From CAZXVW01 sp964644025 (lineage in GTDB: Bacteria; Acidobacteriota; Terriglobia; Bryobacterales; Bryobacteraceae): DNA of 44,412 nucleotides. The stretch spans positions 1 through 44,412 of the forward strand of contig CAZXVW010000008.1 of assembly GCA_964644025.1 (NCBI GenBank), written 5' to 3'. The notes under the pieces are model-generated. The model was given only the letters and a program-made list of their open reading frames with translations, searched no databases and was not told the DNA's origin. This document shows, in pieces, positions 22,886 to 31,314 of this stretch. The position numbers were made by a program, and so were the translations under genes. Within the stretch, counting starts at the first letter, position 1. Every line of letters starts with the position of its first letter.

Positions 22886-24325
22886 ATGAGCAAAACACGG
22901 TTTCGCCTTAACGAGGACTGGCTGGCGTTATACCTCGGCCTGTTCCTGTTTGTTCTTTCGCTGGGCTTGTTCGCCGGCGTGGACCTGCTGGGATGGACGG
23001 TCAAGACTTCGGTCTGGACCGACATCAGCACCGCGCTGAAGACGGCCTCGGCAACCTATGCCGGTCTTCCCGGCGTGGTGGCGCTGATGGTGACTTACGC
23101 CTTCCTGACCGTGGTCATGGCGGCGGGCGCCGCCCTGCTGGGAGCGAATGTCCGCCGGTTCGTGAAAGGATTCACGGCGGTTTTCGCCATCAGCTACGTC
23201 TGCTGGATCCTGGGCAGCTACGCCTACATCGCCGCCACGCCGAACGAGCTGGAGCGCCACGGCGTGGGCTGGTCACTGAATCTCACCGCCGAGGCCGGTT
23301 TCATTATCGCGCTGATCGTGGGGCTGGTGATCGGCAATTTCCTGCCCGCGGCCGCTACCTCCTGGAAAGAGGCCATCCGTCCCGAGCTTTACATCAAGAC
23401 GGCCATTGTGATTCTCGGGGGCGCGCTTGGCGTCAAGGCGGCCGAACAGCTTTCGCTGGCCACGTCGGTGATGTTCCAGGGAATTTGCGCCATCCTGGTG
23501 GCTTACCTGATCTTCTGGGCGGTGGTCTATTTCGTCGCCCGGAAGTACTTCAAGTTCAGCCGGGAATGGGCCGCGCCACTGGCGTCCGGCATCTCGATCT
23601 GCGGAGTCTCGGCGGCCATCGCCACCGGATCGGCCATCCGGGCGCGGCCGGTGGTGCCCATCATGGTCTCCTCGCTGGTGGTGATCTTCGCCGTGGTGGA
23701 GCTGCTGGTGCTGCCGTTCATGGCCCAGACCTTCCTGTACGATCAGCCGCTTGTGGCTGGCTCCTGGATGGCGCTGGCCGTGAAGACCGACGGCGCCGCG
23801 GTGGCCAGCGGGGCCATCACCGAGGCGCTCATCCACGCCAAGACGGCTGCTCTGCACGGCATTCAGTACGAGGAGGGATGGATCATGGGCACCAGCGCCA
23901 CGGTGAAGGTCTTCATCGACATCTTCATCGGCGTCTGGGCCTTCGTGCTGGCCTGGATCTGGTCGGCGAAAATCAGCCCTCGGGCCGGCCACCAGGTTCG
24001 CGCCCGGGAGATCTGGGACAGATTCCCGAAGTTCGTCCTCGGCTACATGGGAACGTTCTTCGCCGTCCTGTTCCTGGCTCTTGGCTTCCCGGAGCTGATC
24101 GGGAAGGCGAAGACGGCCATGAGCGAGGCCAACGTCTTTCGCGGCGCCTTCTTCGTGATGACCTTTTTCACCATCGGTGTAGTGTCGAACTTTCGCAAGC
24201 TGTGGGAGGAAGGTATCGGGCGGCTGGCCGCCGTGTATATACTGTGTTTGTTCGGATTCATCATCTGGGTGGGACTGGCCATCTCCTGGATCTTTTTCCA
24301 TGGAATCAAGCCGCCCACCATCTAG
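22886..24325 (+). CDS. YeiH/UPF0324-type putative sulfate/sulfite-related exporter
   Basis: A 479-residue polytopic membrane protein (about 11-12 helices). It belongs to the UPF0324/YeiH family, annotated as putative sulfate exporter: AIVILGGALGVKAAEQ, WAAPLASGISICGVSAAIAT and AVKTDGAAVASGAITEALI are its conserved blocks. The long N-terminal part (residues 1-130) before the family core is also membrane-embedded. It starts 9 bases after dsrP and so belongs to the dsr transcript. That place supports transport of an anion linked to sulfite reduction, though the family's substrate is not established. C-terminal helices about 410-475 are typical. Confidence 0.82.
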   Translation: MSKTRFRLNEDWLALYLGLFLFVLSLGLFAGVDLLGWTVKTSVWTDISTALKTASATYAGLPGVVALMVTYAFLTVVMAAGAALLGANVRRFVKGFTAVFAISYVCWILGSYAYIAATPNELERHGVGWSLNLTAEAGFIIALIVGLVIGNFLPAAATSWKEAIRPELYIKTAIVILGGALGVKAAEQLSLATSVMFQGICAILVAYLIFWAVVYFVARKYFKFSREWAAPLASGISICGVSAAIATGSAIRARPVVPIMVSSLVVIFAVVELLVLPFMAQTFLYDQPLVAGSWMALAVKTDGAAVASGAITEALIHAKTAALHGIQYEEGWIMGTSATVKVFIDIFIGVWAFVLAWIWSAKISPRAGHQVRAREIWDRFPKFVLGYMGTFFAVLFLALGFPELIGKAKTAMSEANVFRGAFFVMTFFTIGVVSNFRKLWEEGIGRLAAVYILCLFGFIIWVGLAISWIFFHGIKPPTI

Positions 24326-24334
24326 GTACTCCAT

Positions 24335-24505
24335 ATGCCGAAGTCTACTCAGAAAAAAGAGGCGAAACTGGCCGACGAACTGGAGAACATGGGGTATGAG
24401 CCGCTGCTCCCCATCGAGAAGAAGCTGATTTTGTGGAGCATTTCTATCGGCGTGGTGGCGCTGGGCGCGCTCGTCTGGATCAGCCAGACCTTTTTCGTCG
24501 AGTGA
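24335..24505 (+). CDS. 56-residue single-span membrane peptide after the YeiH gene
   Basis: An ATG at 24335, 9 bases after the YeiH stop, opens a 56-codon frame ending at 24503-24505. The peptide starts with a charged head (MPKSTQKKEAKLADELEN), then a MGYEPLLPIEKK linker, and one hydrophobic helix at about residues 31-50 (LILWSISIGVVALGALVWIS), ending QTFFVE. The ribosome site upstream is weak, which suggests translational coupling with the YeiH gene. The layout of a one-span peptide encoded right behind a transporter suggests a small accessory subunit. I do not recognise a family. Codon use (GC-rich third positions, no rare runs) is like that of the neighbours. Confidence 0.68.
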   Translation: MPKSTQKKEAKLADELENMGYEPLLPIEKKLILWSISIGVVALGALVWISQTFFVE

Positions 24506-24543
24506 GCGCTCGGGGTTGGGGACGGGTGACGAGGAAAACCTGA

Positions 24544-25470
24544 GTGCACTTCCCGGTTTCCGGAGTCGATTGTTCTCCGTTGCTGCCGCCGTTGGTGTCA
24601 TTTGTGATCGCCTCGGTGGTCACCTCGGCGGGCGTTTCCGGCGCCTTTCTGATTCTGCCGTTTCAGATGAGCGTGCTGGGGTTCACCAGCCCGGCGGTGA
24701 GCGCCACCAACCTGCTCTACAACGTCATCGGCATTCCGGGCGGCGTCACCCAATACATTCGCGAGGGCCGCATGGCCTGGCCGCTGGCCATTACGACGCT
24801 CACCGGCACCCTGCCGGGCGTCTTCCTGGGGGCCATCATCCGGATCAAGTACATGCCGGACGCTCGCTCCGCCAAGTTCTTCGTGGGGTTGGTCCTGCTC
24901 TGGCTCGGCTACCGCACGCTGAGCCAGTGGTTTCTCCACGTGACCGGGCGGCTCCAGCCGCGCAGCAAGGCGGAGGCGGGATTCCAGGGCCGGCTGCCGT
25001 CGGAGGCGGTTGTCCGGACCAGGTCGATCTCACTCCGCCGCATCGAATACGATTTTTGGGGCGAAACGTTTTCCTTTAGCACGCTGAAGCTGTTCGCGCT
25101 CTCCTTCGTGGTGGGAATTGTCGGCGGGATTTACGGGATCGGCGGCGGAGCCGTGCTTGCCCCGTTCGTTGTTTCCGTGTTGAACCTGCCCGTTTACACC
25201 ATCGCCGGCGCCACCCTGTTCGGAACCTTCATCACCTCTATCGCCGGCGTCGGCATTTTTGAGTACCTCGCCACCTTGCCGATGTCCGCCGGTGTTTCGG
25301 TCCGGCCGGACTGGCTGCTCGGCGCGCTGTTCGGCGTCGGTGGTCTGGCGGGCACCTTCGTTGGCGCACACCTTCAGAAATACCTTCCCGAACGGTGGCT
25401 CCGGCTGTTGCTGGGCTTGCTGGTGAGCGCCATCTCGCTGAAGTACATCGGGCAGTTCTTTCTGCGCTGA
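24544..25470 (+). CDS. TauE/SafE-family sulfite/organosulfonate exporter
   Basis: GTG start at 24544: the predicted N-terminus MHFPVSGVDCSPLLPPLVSF aligns with the conserved HFPVSGVxxxPxxPP opening of one TauE/SafE subgroup, which supports this start over later methionines. The 308-residue protein has about eight to nine helices with the family repeats (SGAFLILPFQMSVLGF and GIYGIGGGAVLAPFVVSV). TauE/SafE proteins are thought to move sulfite, sulfoacetate or similar anions outward. The gene sits 38 bases after the small membrane peptide and ends the plus-strand dsr section. The family subgroup differs clearly from the three paralogues at 40497-43534. Confidence 0.85.
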   Translation: MHFPVSGVDCSPLLPPLVSFVIASVVTSAGVSGAFLILPFQMSVLGFTSPAVSATNLLYNVIGIPGGVTQYIREGRMAWPLAITTLTGTLPGVFLGAIIRIKYMPDARSAKFFVGLVLLWLGYRTLSQWFLHVTGRLQPRSKAEAGFQGRLPSEAVVRTRSISLRRIEYDFWGETFSFSTLKLFALSFVVGIVGGIYGIGGGAVLAPFVVSVLNLPVYTIAGATLFGTFITSIAGVGIFEYLATLPMSAGVSVRPDWLLGALFGVGGLAGTFVGAHLQKYLPERWLRLLLGLLVSAISLKYIGQFFLR

Positions 25471-25498
25471 AACGGCCACCCGCCGGGGTCTCCCGCGG

Positions 25499-28018
25499 TT
25501 ACTCACCGCCGTCCGTCGCTTCGATCTTTCCCTCTTGCGCCAGTTCCTGGTACCACAACGGATGGTGGTGTTTGGCCCAGACCTTGGAGACGTAGCCGTC
25601 CACCAGCACCTGCCAGGTGCCCGGGTTGGCTATCGTTCCCAGGTAGGCGTGAGCCAGCACGCCGGCGATCAGCAGGAAGCCGATGAAGTTGTGAATCACC
25701 GATGTAATCAGGACAGCAGAAAGCCCGAAGGTCTGTTTGAAAATCAACACCAGACCGGTGGCGCCCATCAGGAAGCCGAAGATGGCCGTGTACCAGTAGA
25801 ACATTTTCTGCCCCGCGTTGAAGCGGCCGGCCGGAATGTGGCCCTTGTGGCCCAGGTACCCGCCGAGGATCCGCACCCAGTCCTTGTCGTGCGAGGCGAA
25901 CACGGCATCCTCGAACCAGAGCCACGCGGCCGTTACTGTCGTGATGAGGAACACAATCCCGAAGCCGATGTGGACCGCGAGCATCTGATCGGGCGAGGCA
26001 AAAAACAGCTCCTGCCACCGGGCAAGATTGAACGCCATGATCAGCCCCGTGAACGCCAGCACTGCGAAGGAGATGAGCCGCAGTAGATGGACGATCCGCT
26101 CCGGCAAGCTGAAGCGCTTGACCTCCCGGCGGAACGGCTCGAACGGAATCCGTTTCGGTCCGTAACCGTGATAGTGAAAGACGACCAGAAAGACCACCAG
26201 CGTCAGGATCAGTTCGATATACGGTCGGAATATTTCCTGATACAAGGCGTTGATGCGGGAAGCCAGCCGGTTGCAGCCAAGCTTGATCCCCATATCCTCG
26301 GTGACGGGCCTTCCATCGGCTCCACACAGATCCAGGAGCCGCCGGCCGGCAAACAAATAAGCCCGGCGGCGGTGACAGTCCTGGCACCCATGGGCTCCCA
26401 GCGCCAGGCGCACCGGCGCGATCACATGACTGATCGGGAAATCGGCTTCCGTCATGCCGGTGAGATCATAATCGAGCAGCATGAGCCGGCCCGCTTCATC
26501 CAGGTGGTAAGCCTTTCCTCCTTTTACCAGGACGGGATGAATGCGGTGGAACCGCCGGTTTCCCGCCAGTGACTGTGAGAAAGCCTTCAGTCCCGCGATG
26601 ATCTCCTCGTCCCGGTTGACCTCCGGTTCCCCGTCGCCGTTGTCATCGGTCACCGCCTCCTGAAACAGTTCCCAGGCGGCTTCATGTTCCCGCAGGAAGA
26701 GCGGGTACAGAATCCCGTCTTCATCAAGGTTGCCCCACCAGGTGGCCAACACGTCGTTGAACGGGTAGATCTTTCCATCCGCCCGGCGCTGATAGACCGG
26801 TTTCCATTGGGCGGCGGCGCCGAACTCCTTCGCCTCCGGGGGATTGATGGTGAAGGCCAGCTTTCCCGTGGTGGCATCGAAGCCGAGCGCGGCGGCCCGA
26901 TTTAAGTGCGGGACGTGGCAGGTTTCGCAGGCAATCGTTTCCAGATGCGACGGCCGGATGCTGCGGTGCACAGGGATGGTGGCGCCCATGTAGCCGGTCG
27001 AATGACAGTCCTCGCAGCGCTTCACCTGGTTCGCCGGTTCACTCCCGGCCGTGGTGCCGCCGTGGCCGGCCCGGCCGATCTGGTGATCCAGGCCCGCCGT
27101 GTGGCAGGCGGTGCAGCCGAGTCCTTGCTGGTTGTGCACGTCGGGATTATGAATGTCATCCCAGGATAGCCCTCTCTTCTTCACATCCGACGTGCCATGG
27201 CAGAACAGACAGTTTGCCGAGGGCGGCTCGCGCACGACCGCGGGCGTGACAGTGCCGTCCGCGTTGAAGAATCGCAGGTTGTACGTTACCTTCGGCTTCT
27301 CGCCTCCTTTCACGGAGCCTTCCACGATGCCGAGCCCGGTGGCGGCCACCACCGCCCACCGGTAGTTACCCTTTTCAAACTGGTTCACCCGCTCGCTGAA
27401 ATCGTAGCGCTTTAAGTGGCAGAGAAAGCAGTCAGCTTCCACCACCCCGCTCTTGTCCCAATTGCTCTGGTAATAATCCCCGTCCAGGCTCTCGCGCAAT
27501 TGCGGATTCTCGCGGAGATGATCGTCGTAACGGTTGCCTTCGCGGTCATGCTCCAGGCCGCCCCCGCCGGGGTGGCAGGCGCCGCAGGGGGGCTGGTCGA
27601 GGCCGGTGAGCGAGAAACCGACAAAATCGTACACGGTCATGTCGATCTCGTTCGGATTCGTGTTCTTCTTCCTGGCAAGCTGGCGGAACGCGTACGGGTA
27701 CCATCTCCCCATGAAGCCGTCCGAGAGGCTCCACGGCGTTCCCTGCTTCACTCCGAAGTCGTCCGAGACCTTATCCCAGCCCATCTGGAAGTGATAACCG
27801 GACGTGATTGTCTCGTAGTCGTGGCAGGTTCCGCAGGTGTTCTTGGCGCTGAACGGCTCGCCGGCGTTGGCTCCGGTAACTGGGTTGATGAGGTTGAAGT
27901 CCTTGTCATACAGATTGACGGCAGGATGTTGTGAATGCGCCGGAGCAGCGGCCAGCGCCGCCAGCAGCAACGGCAACGCCAGGGGAGACAATGAGCGCCA
28001 GCGACGACAGGACTTCAT
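25499..28018 (-). CDS. Octaheme cytochrome c fused to membrane cytochrome b
   Basis: On the minus strand from 28018 (MKSCRRWRSLS..., chosen because the signal peptide then begins properly; an upstream in-frame start would add 18 residues). 839 residues: signal peptide about 1-29; a periplasmic multiheme part with eight CxxCH motifs (C62, C145, C197, C270, C302, C335, C364, C545); then a membrane cytochrome b region like FdnI/FDH gamma (helices about 599-616, 643-663, 680-700, 741-761, 768-790). Candidate b-heme histidines are in RIVHLLRLIS, AVHIGFGIVF and SVIHNF/AHAYLG. It likely transfers electrons between quinones and a periplasmic acceptor or donor. The cytochrome part resembles octaheme tetrathionate-reductase-like proteins in number only; no substrate can be named. 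It is convergent with the TauE gene. Confidence 0.85.
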   Translation of the reverse strand: MKSCRRWRSLSPLALPLLLAALAAAPAHSQHPAVNLYDKDFNLINPVTGANAGEPFSAKNTCGTCHDYETITSGYHFQMGWDKVSDDFGVKQGTPWSLSDGFMGRWYPYAFRQLARKKNTNPNEIDMTVYDFVGFSLTGLDQPPCGACHPGGGGLEHDREGNRYDDHLRENPQLRESLDGDYYQSNWDKSGVVEADCFLCHLKRYDFSERVNQFEKGNYRWAVVAATGLGIVEGSVKGGEKPKVTYNLRFFNADGTVTPAVVREPPSANCLFCHGTSDVKKRGLSWDDIHNPDVHNQQGLGCTACHTAGLDHQIGRAGHGGTTAGSEPANQVKRCEDCHSTGYMGATIPVHRSIRPSHLETIACETCHVPHLNRAAALGFDATTGKLAFTINPPEAKEFGAAAQWKPVYQRRADGKIYPFNDVLATWWGNLDEDGILYPLFLREHEAAWELFQEAVTDDNGDGEPEVNRDEEIIAGLKAFSQSLAGNRRFHRIHPVLVKGGKAYHLDEAGRLMLLDYDLTGMTEADFPISHVIAPVRLALGAHGCQDCHRRRAYLFAGRRLLDLCGADGRPVTEDMGIKLGCNRLASRINALYQEIFRPYIELILTLVVFLVVFHYHGYGPKRIPFEPFRREVKRFSLPERIVHLLRLISFAVLAFTGLIMAFNLARWQELFFASPDQMLAVHIGFGIVFLITTVTAAWLWFEDAVFASHDKDWVRILGGYLGHKGHIPAGRFNAGQKMFYWYTAIFGFLMGATGLVLIFKQTFGLSAVLITSVIHNFIGFLLIAGVLAHAYLGTIANPGTWQVLVDGYVSKVWAKHHHPLWYQELAQEGKIEATDGGE

Positions 28019-28254
28019 GCTAACCCATCCTGACCGAACCAGCGCCCGGAGCACAACAACGCCGGCAGACAAGGCGCGGCTCGTTTCCTATGAGATGGTG
28101 CGCCCGGGGGGCTTGCGGGAAATGCAGCGGTTTGATCAGCATTCTCAGGGTTGCCGCGCGGCTTCACGCCCGTGTAGATTAAATCTATAAGCCAGTATAG
28201 TGTACCTAAAGAGAGTTACAGGGGTGGTTGTCCAATGGTCCCACCGGAGCGACG
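28019..28254. promoter_or_regulatory. Divergent promoter region with a perfect 13-base palindrome
   Basis: This interval separates two divergent redox genes. TAGATT-A-AATCTA (28175-28187) is a perfect 6+1+6 inverted repeat, a plausible operator. TATAGT at 28196-28201 is a fair -10 element for the rightward genes; the hexamer 17 bases before it (28173-28178) matches the -35 consensus poorly and overlaps the palindrome, as often seen with activator or repressor control. The AT-rich patch about 28173-28202 stands out in the GC-rich genome. The regulator is unknown. Confidence 0.5.
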
Positions 28255-29718
28255 ATGCTGACGCCGGAAGAACGTGAGAAGGCCTACCAGATCAATAAGA
28301 AGCCAGGGGTTGTGGAACGCCAGAAACTCCCGGTCCGCTACCACGTGGAGGATTTCGACGTGGAGGACCGCCCGCGCCGCTTCCTTCAGGCCTTTGCCGC
28401 CATCTTGAAGCACACCAACTACCGCCTGGCGATGGACCACTACGTTCGAGTGAGCGCCAAATGCGCCCGCTGCAGCGTCCAGTGCCAGATCTACATGGCG
28501 ACGGGTGATCCCAAGGACATCCCGTGCTACCGTTCCGAGTTGCTGCTTTCGGTGTACCGCCGGCATTTTACGATCTCCGGCATTCTCCGCGGGCGCCTCC
28601 TCGGCGACCCGGGGTTGACCGACGAAAAGATCCAGGAAATGGCGGATTCCTTTTATAACTGCACCGCTTGCCGCCGCTGCCACTTCGAATGCCCGATGGG
28701 GATCGATCACGCCCTGGTTACGCACCTGGGCCGTTACATCCTTTCCGAGATCGGCATCGCTCCGCGGGCGCTGGTGGTCAGCACCCGCGAGCAGTTGATC
28801 GGCAAGACCGGGAACACTTCGGCTATCCCGGTGCCGGCGCTGCTCGACAGCCTCGAGTTCCTCAGCGAGGACATGGAGGAGGAGAAGGGAATTGATATCC
28901 CCTTCCCGATCGATCAACAGGATTGCGAGTACCTGTTCATGGCGCCGGTGTCCGACTACATGATGGAAGCGGACACGCTGATGGGCATCGCCGCCGTGTT
29001 CCGCGCCACCGGCGACAGTTGGACGATCGGAACGAAGTATTACGACGCCATCAACTACGGGCTCTTCTACAGCGACCACGTCATGGAACACGTGCTGGAT
29101 AAGATCCGGCGGGAGGCCGAGCGCCTGAACGCTGAGAAGGTCCTGATCGGCGAGTGCGGACACGCTTCCCGGACGGCAAAGTACTTCTACCCCACCTATT
29201 GCGGGGGTCGGAGCGCGCGGCCGGTCGTGCACATCCTGGAGTACACTTACCAGGCATGGAAGCAGGGTCGGCTGAAGCTGAACCCGAACGCCATTACCGA
29301 GAAGGTGACCTACCACGATCCTTGCAATATCGTCCGCTCGGGCTGGATTGTGGAACAGCCGCGCGAACTGTTGAAGGCGTTTTGCCCGAACTACGTGGAG
29401 ATGACGCCGAACCGCCGGAATAACATTTGCTGCGGCGGCGGCGGCGGGACCGTCTCGATCGACGAAATCCGGCCTTACCGCACTTCCGTTGGCGGCAAGG
29501 TGAAGGCCGAGCAGATCCGGGCCACCGGCGCCAAGTATTGCGTGGCCCCGTGCGCCAACTGCAAGAAGCAACTGCGCGAACTGATGGAAGACCAGAAGGT
29601 GGACTGCGAAATCGTGGGCCTGCATGACCTGTTATACAAGGCCATCATCTTCGACGAACCGTCGCCGCCCGCCACGGAGGTCTCCGCCTCCGGTTCTGCC
29701 TCGGAAGCGCAACGGTAG
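28255..29718 (+). CDS. CCG-domain Fe-S protein (HmcF/TmcB/DsrK-like)
   Basis: The ATG at 28255 with GGAG six to nine bases upstream is preferred over a TTG at 28228. The 487-residue protein is a paralogue of DsrK. The ferredoxin-like part has C70, C73, C77 and C136, C139, C142, C146. The CCG part has C301 (GECGH), C357 (HDPCNIV), C392-C393 (ICCGGGGG) and C429, C433, C436 with a canonical CANC. Compared with DsrK in this window it lacks the first cysteine of the first cluster (S67 in its place), and C91 may replace it. Such subunits reduce or oxidise a disulfide-type cytoplasmic partner in Hmc, Tmc and Hdr complexes. It is the first of four same-strand genes for a membrane complex. Confidence 0.85.
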   Translation: MLTPEEREKAYQINKKPGVVERQKLPVRYHVEDFDVEDRPRRFLQAFAAILKHTNYRLAMDHYVRVSAKCARCSVQCQIYMATGDPKDIPCYRSELLLSVYRRHFTISGILRGRLLGDPGLTDEKIQEMADSFYNCTACRRCHFECPMGIDHALVTHLGRYILSEIGIAPRALVVSTREQLIGKTGNTSAIPVPALLDSLEFLSEDMEEEKGIDIPFPIDQQDCEYLFMAPVSDYMMEADTLMGIAAVFRATGDSWTIGTKYYDAINYGLFYSDHVMEHVLDKIRREAERLNAEKVLIGECGHASRTAKYFYPTYCGGRSARPVVHILEYTYQAWKQGRLKLNPNAITEKVTYHDPCNIVRSGWIVEQPRELLKAFCPNYVEMTPNRRNNICCGGGGGTVSIDEIRPYRTSVGGKVKAEQIRATGAKYCVAPCANCKKQLRELMEDQKVDCEIVGLHDLLYKAIIFDEPSPPATEVSASGSASEAQR

Positions 29719-29763
29719 CCGCCGCGGGGCCGGACAGGAACCCGATGCGAGGAGGTATGGAAA

Positions 29764-30525
29764 TTGGAAGCCTGGCTTGATTTCGGACGCGGGCCGCTGT
29801 TCCGGTTGTGCTTTGCGCTGATGCTGCTGGGGCTGCTCCGCATCCTGGCGCTGACGGTCATCGGAATGCGGGAAGCCTACCGGCGGAATCCTGACAAAAT
29901 CTTGGCCTGGGGCGACCTCACTTATCAGACGGTTTGCTGGCTGTTTCCCCTGGGCCGGCTGTGGAGAAAACGTCCTGTCTACAGCACCGTTTCCTTCTTG
30001 TTCCACGTGGGTTTGATCCTGGTCCCGCTGTTTCTGACCGCTCACATCCTGCTGTGGAAGCATGGGACTGGGCTGTCCTGGCCCGCTTTACCGCAAACTG
30101 TGGCAAACTGGCTCACGCTGCTGGTCATCGTGACCGCGGCGGCCTTGTTTCTCGGCCGGGCCGTGCCCCGGGGCGCCCGTTCCCTCAGCCGCCTGCAGGA
30201 GTTCCTCTGGCCGCTGCTGCTGGCAGTGCCCTTTCTCACCGGCTATCTTTGTTCCAACGTCACCCTGGCTCCGGAGACATACCAGTGGCTGATGCTGGCT
30301 CATGTCTACGCCGGGGACCTGATCATGGTGATGATTCCATTTACCAAGATCGCTCATTGCGTGCTGCTGCCGCTTTCCCAGTTCGTCACCGGCCTGAGCT
30401 GGAAGTTCCCGGCCGGGGCCGGTGACCGCGTGGCTGCCACGCTGGGTTACGCGGACCGGCCGACGTGGGTGGAGCGGCCCAGAGTGGCGACGCATCAAAC
30501 AACGACGCCCGCCGAGGAGGCCTGA
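29764..30525 (+). CDS. NarI-like membrane cytochrome b (HmcE/TmcC-type)
   Basis: TTG start at 29764, supported by GGAGG eight bases upstream; the nearby ATG at 29757 is out of frame and opens only a seven-codon reading frame. The 253-residue protein has five helices (residues 10-33, 72-94, 110-130, 147-165 and 175-200). Histidines in VSFLFHVGLILV, FLTAHILLWKHG, WLMLAHVYAGDL and FTKIAHCVLL fit two b hemes. This is the partner pattern of CCG proteins in Hmc, Tmc and DsrMK. It lies 45 bases after the CCG gene and 3 before the ferredoxin gene. It would connect quinone with the CCG subunit. Confidence 0.82.
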   Translation: MEAWLDFGRGPLFRLCFALMLLGLLRILALTVIGMREAYRRNPDKILAWGDLTYQTVCWLFPLGRLWRKRPVYSTVSFLFHVGLILVPLFLTAHILLWKHGTGLSWPALPQTVANWLTLLVIVTAAALFLGRAVPRGARSLSRLQEFLWPLLLAVPFLTGYLCSNVTLAPETYQWLMLAHVYAGDLIMVMIPFTKIAHCVLLPLSQFVTGLSWKFPAGAGDRVAATLGYADRPTWVERPRVATHQTTTPAEEA

Positions 30526-30528
30526 GAA

Positions 30529-31314
30529 ATGCATGCTGCTATCTTGACGGACACCACCAAGTGCATCGGCTGCAATGAGTGCGTGATCGCTTGCAAAAAA
30601 CAGTATCACCTACCCGAGGACGTACCGCGCCGCTGGGATCTGAATGACGGCCTGGGCGCCCGGAACTGGACCTCGGTGGTCGAAGGGCCCGAACACCAGT
30701 TCGTCCGCAAGCAATGCCGCCATTGCCTGGAGCCTGCCTGTGCGTCGGTGTGCCCGGTGGGCGCCCTGCATAAGACGGACATCGGCGCCGTGGCTTACGA
30801 TCCGAGCCGCTGCATTGGCTGCCGCTATTGCATGATGGCCTGTCCCTACGGTATCCCCCGGTATGATTGGGACCGTGCTGTTCCATACGTTCGCAAGTGT
30901 ATTCTCTGTTACGATCTCATCCGGCAGGGCCGCCAGCCGGCTTGCACGGCAGCCTGTCCCACCAAGGCGACCATCTTCGGCGACCGCGACGAGTTGATCG
31001 CCGAGGCGCACCGCCGCATCCGCGAGAATCCCGGCACCTACATCGACAAGGTCTGGGGTGAGCACGAACTCGGCGGCACCTCGGTCCTGTACATCTCCAG
31101 CGTTGACTTGTCGTTCCTGACCGGCGGCCAGAGACTCGGTGATGTCCCCATACCGGCCCGGACGCAGCCGGCCATGGAAGCGGTTCCGTTTGCCTTCAGC
31201 AGCGTGCTGGCTGCGATGGCCGGGGTGAACTGGATCATCCAACGGCGGATGAAGCTTTCCTCCGGCGAGGCGTCACCAGAGTCAGAGGGCGAGGAGGAGA
31301 AGCAGGATGGATAG
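30529..31314 (+). CDS. Four-cluster ferredoxin subunit (HmcB/HybA-like) without signal peptide
   Basis: 261 residues with four [4Fe-4S] motifs in the DsrO/HybA order: CIGCNECVIACKKQYH, CRHCLEPACASVCPVGA, CIGCRYCMMACPYG and CILCYDLIRQG with CTAACPTKA. Near residues 215-235 there is one hydrophobic stretch (VPFAFSSVLAAMAGVNWII) that could be a tail anchor. The protein starts directly at the first cluster (MHAAILTDTTKC). The in-frame codon 30523-30525 just upstream is the stop of the previous gene, so no hidden signal peptide exists. This suggests a cytoplasm-facing ferredoxin, unlike DsrO. It overlaps the next gene by 8 bases. Confidence 0.87.
   Translation: MHAAILTDTTKCIGCNECVIACKKQYHLPEDVPRRWDLNDGLGARNWTSVVEGPEHQFVRKQCRHCLEPACASVCPVGALHKTDIGAVAYDPSRCIGCRYCMMACPYGIPRYDWDRAVPYVRKCILCYDLIRQGRQPACTAACPTKATIFGDRDELIAEAHRRIRENPGTYIDKVWGEHELGGTSVLYISSVDLSFLTGGQRLGDVPIPARTQPAMEAVPFAFSSVLAAMAGVNWIIQRRMKLSSGEASPESEGEEEKQDG

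Noticed and set aside
22993..24399. A 468-codon plus-strand frame over the YeiH-type gene
   Set aside because: It is a shifted frame of a clear membrane-protein gene and its translation is low-complexity Gly/Arg/His-rich, without any domain.
28228..28254. A TTG start for the CCG protein at 28228
   Set aside because: The ATG at 28255 has a GGAG site at proper distance, and the nine extra residues have no family likeness.
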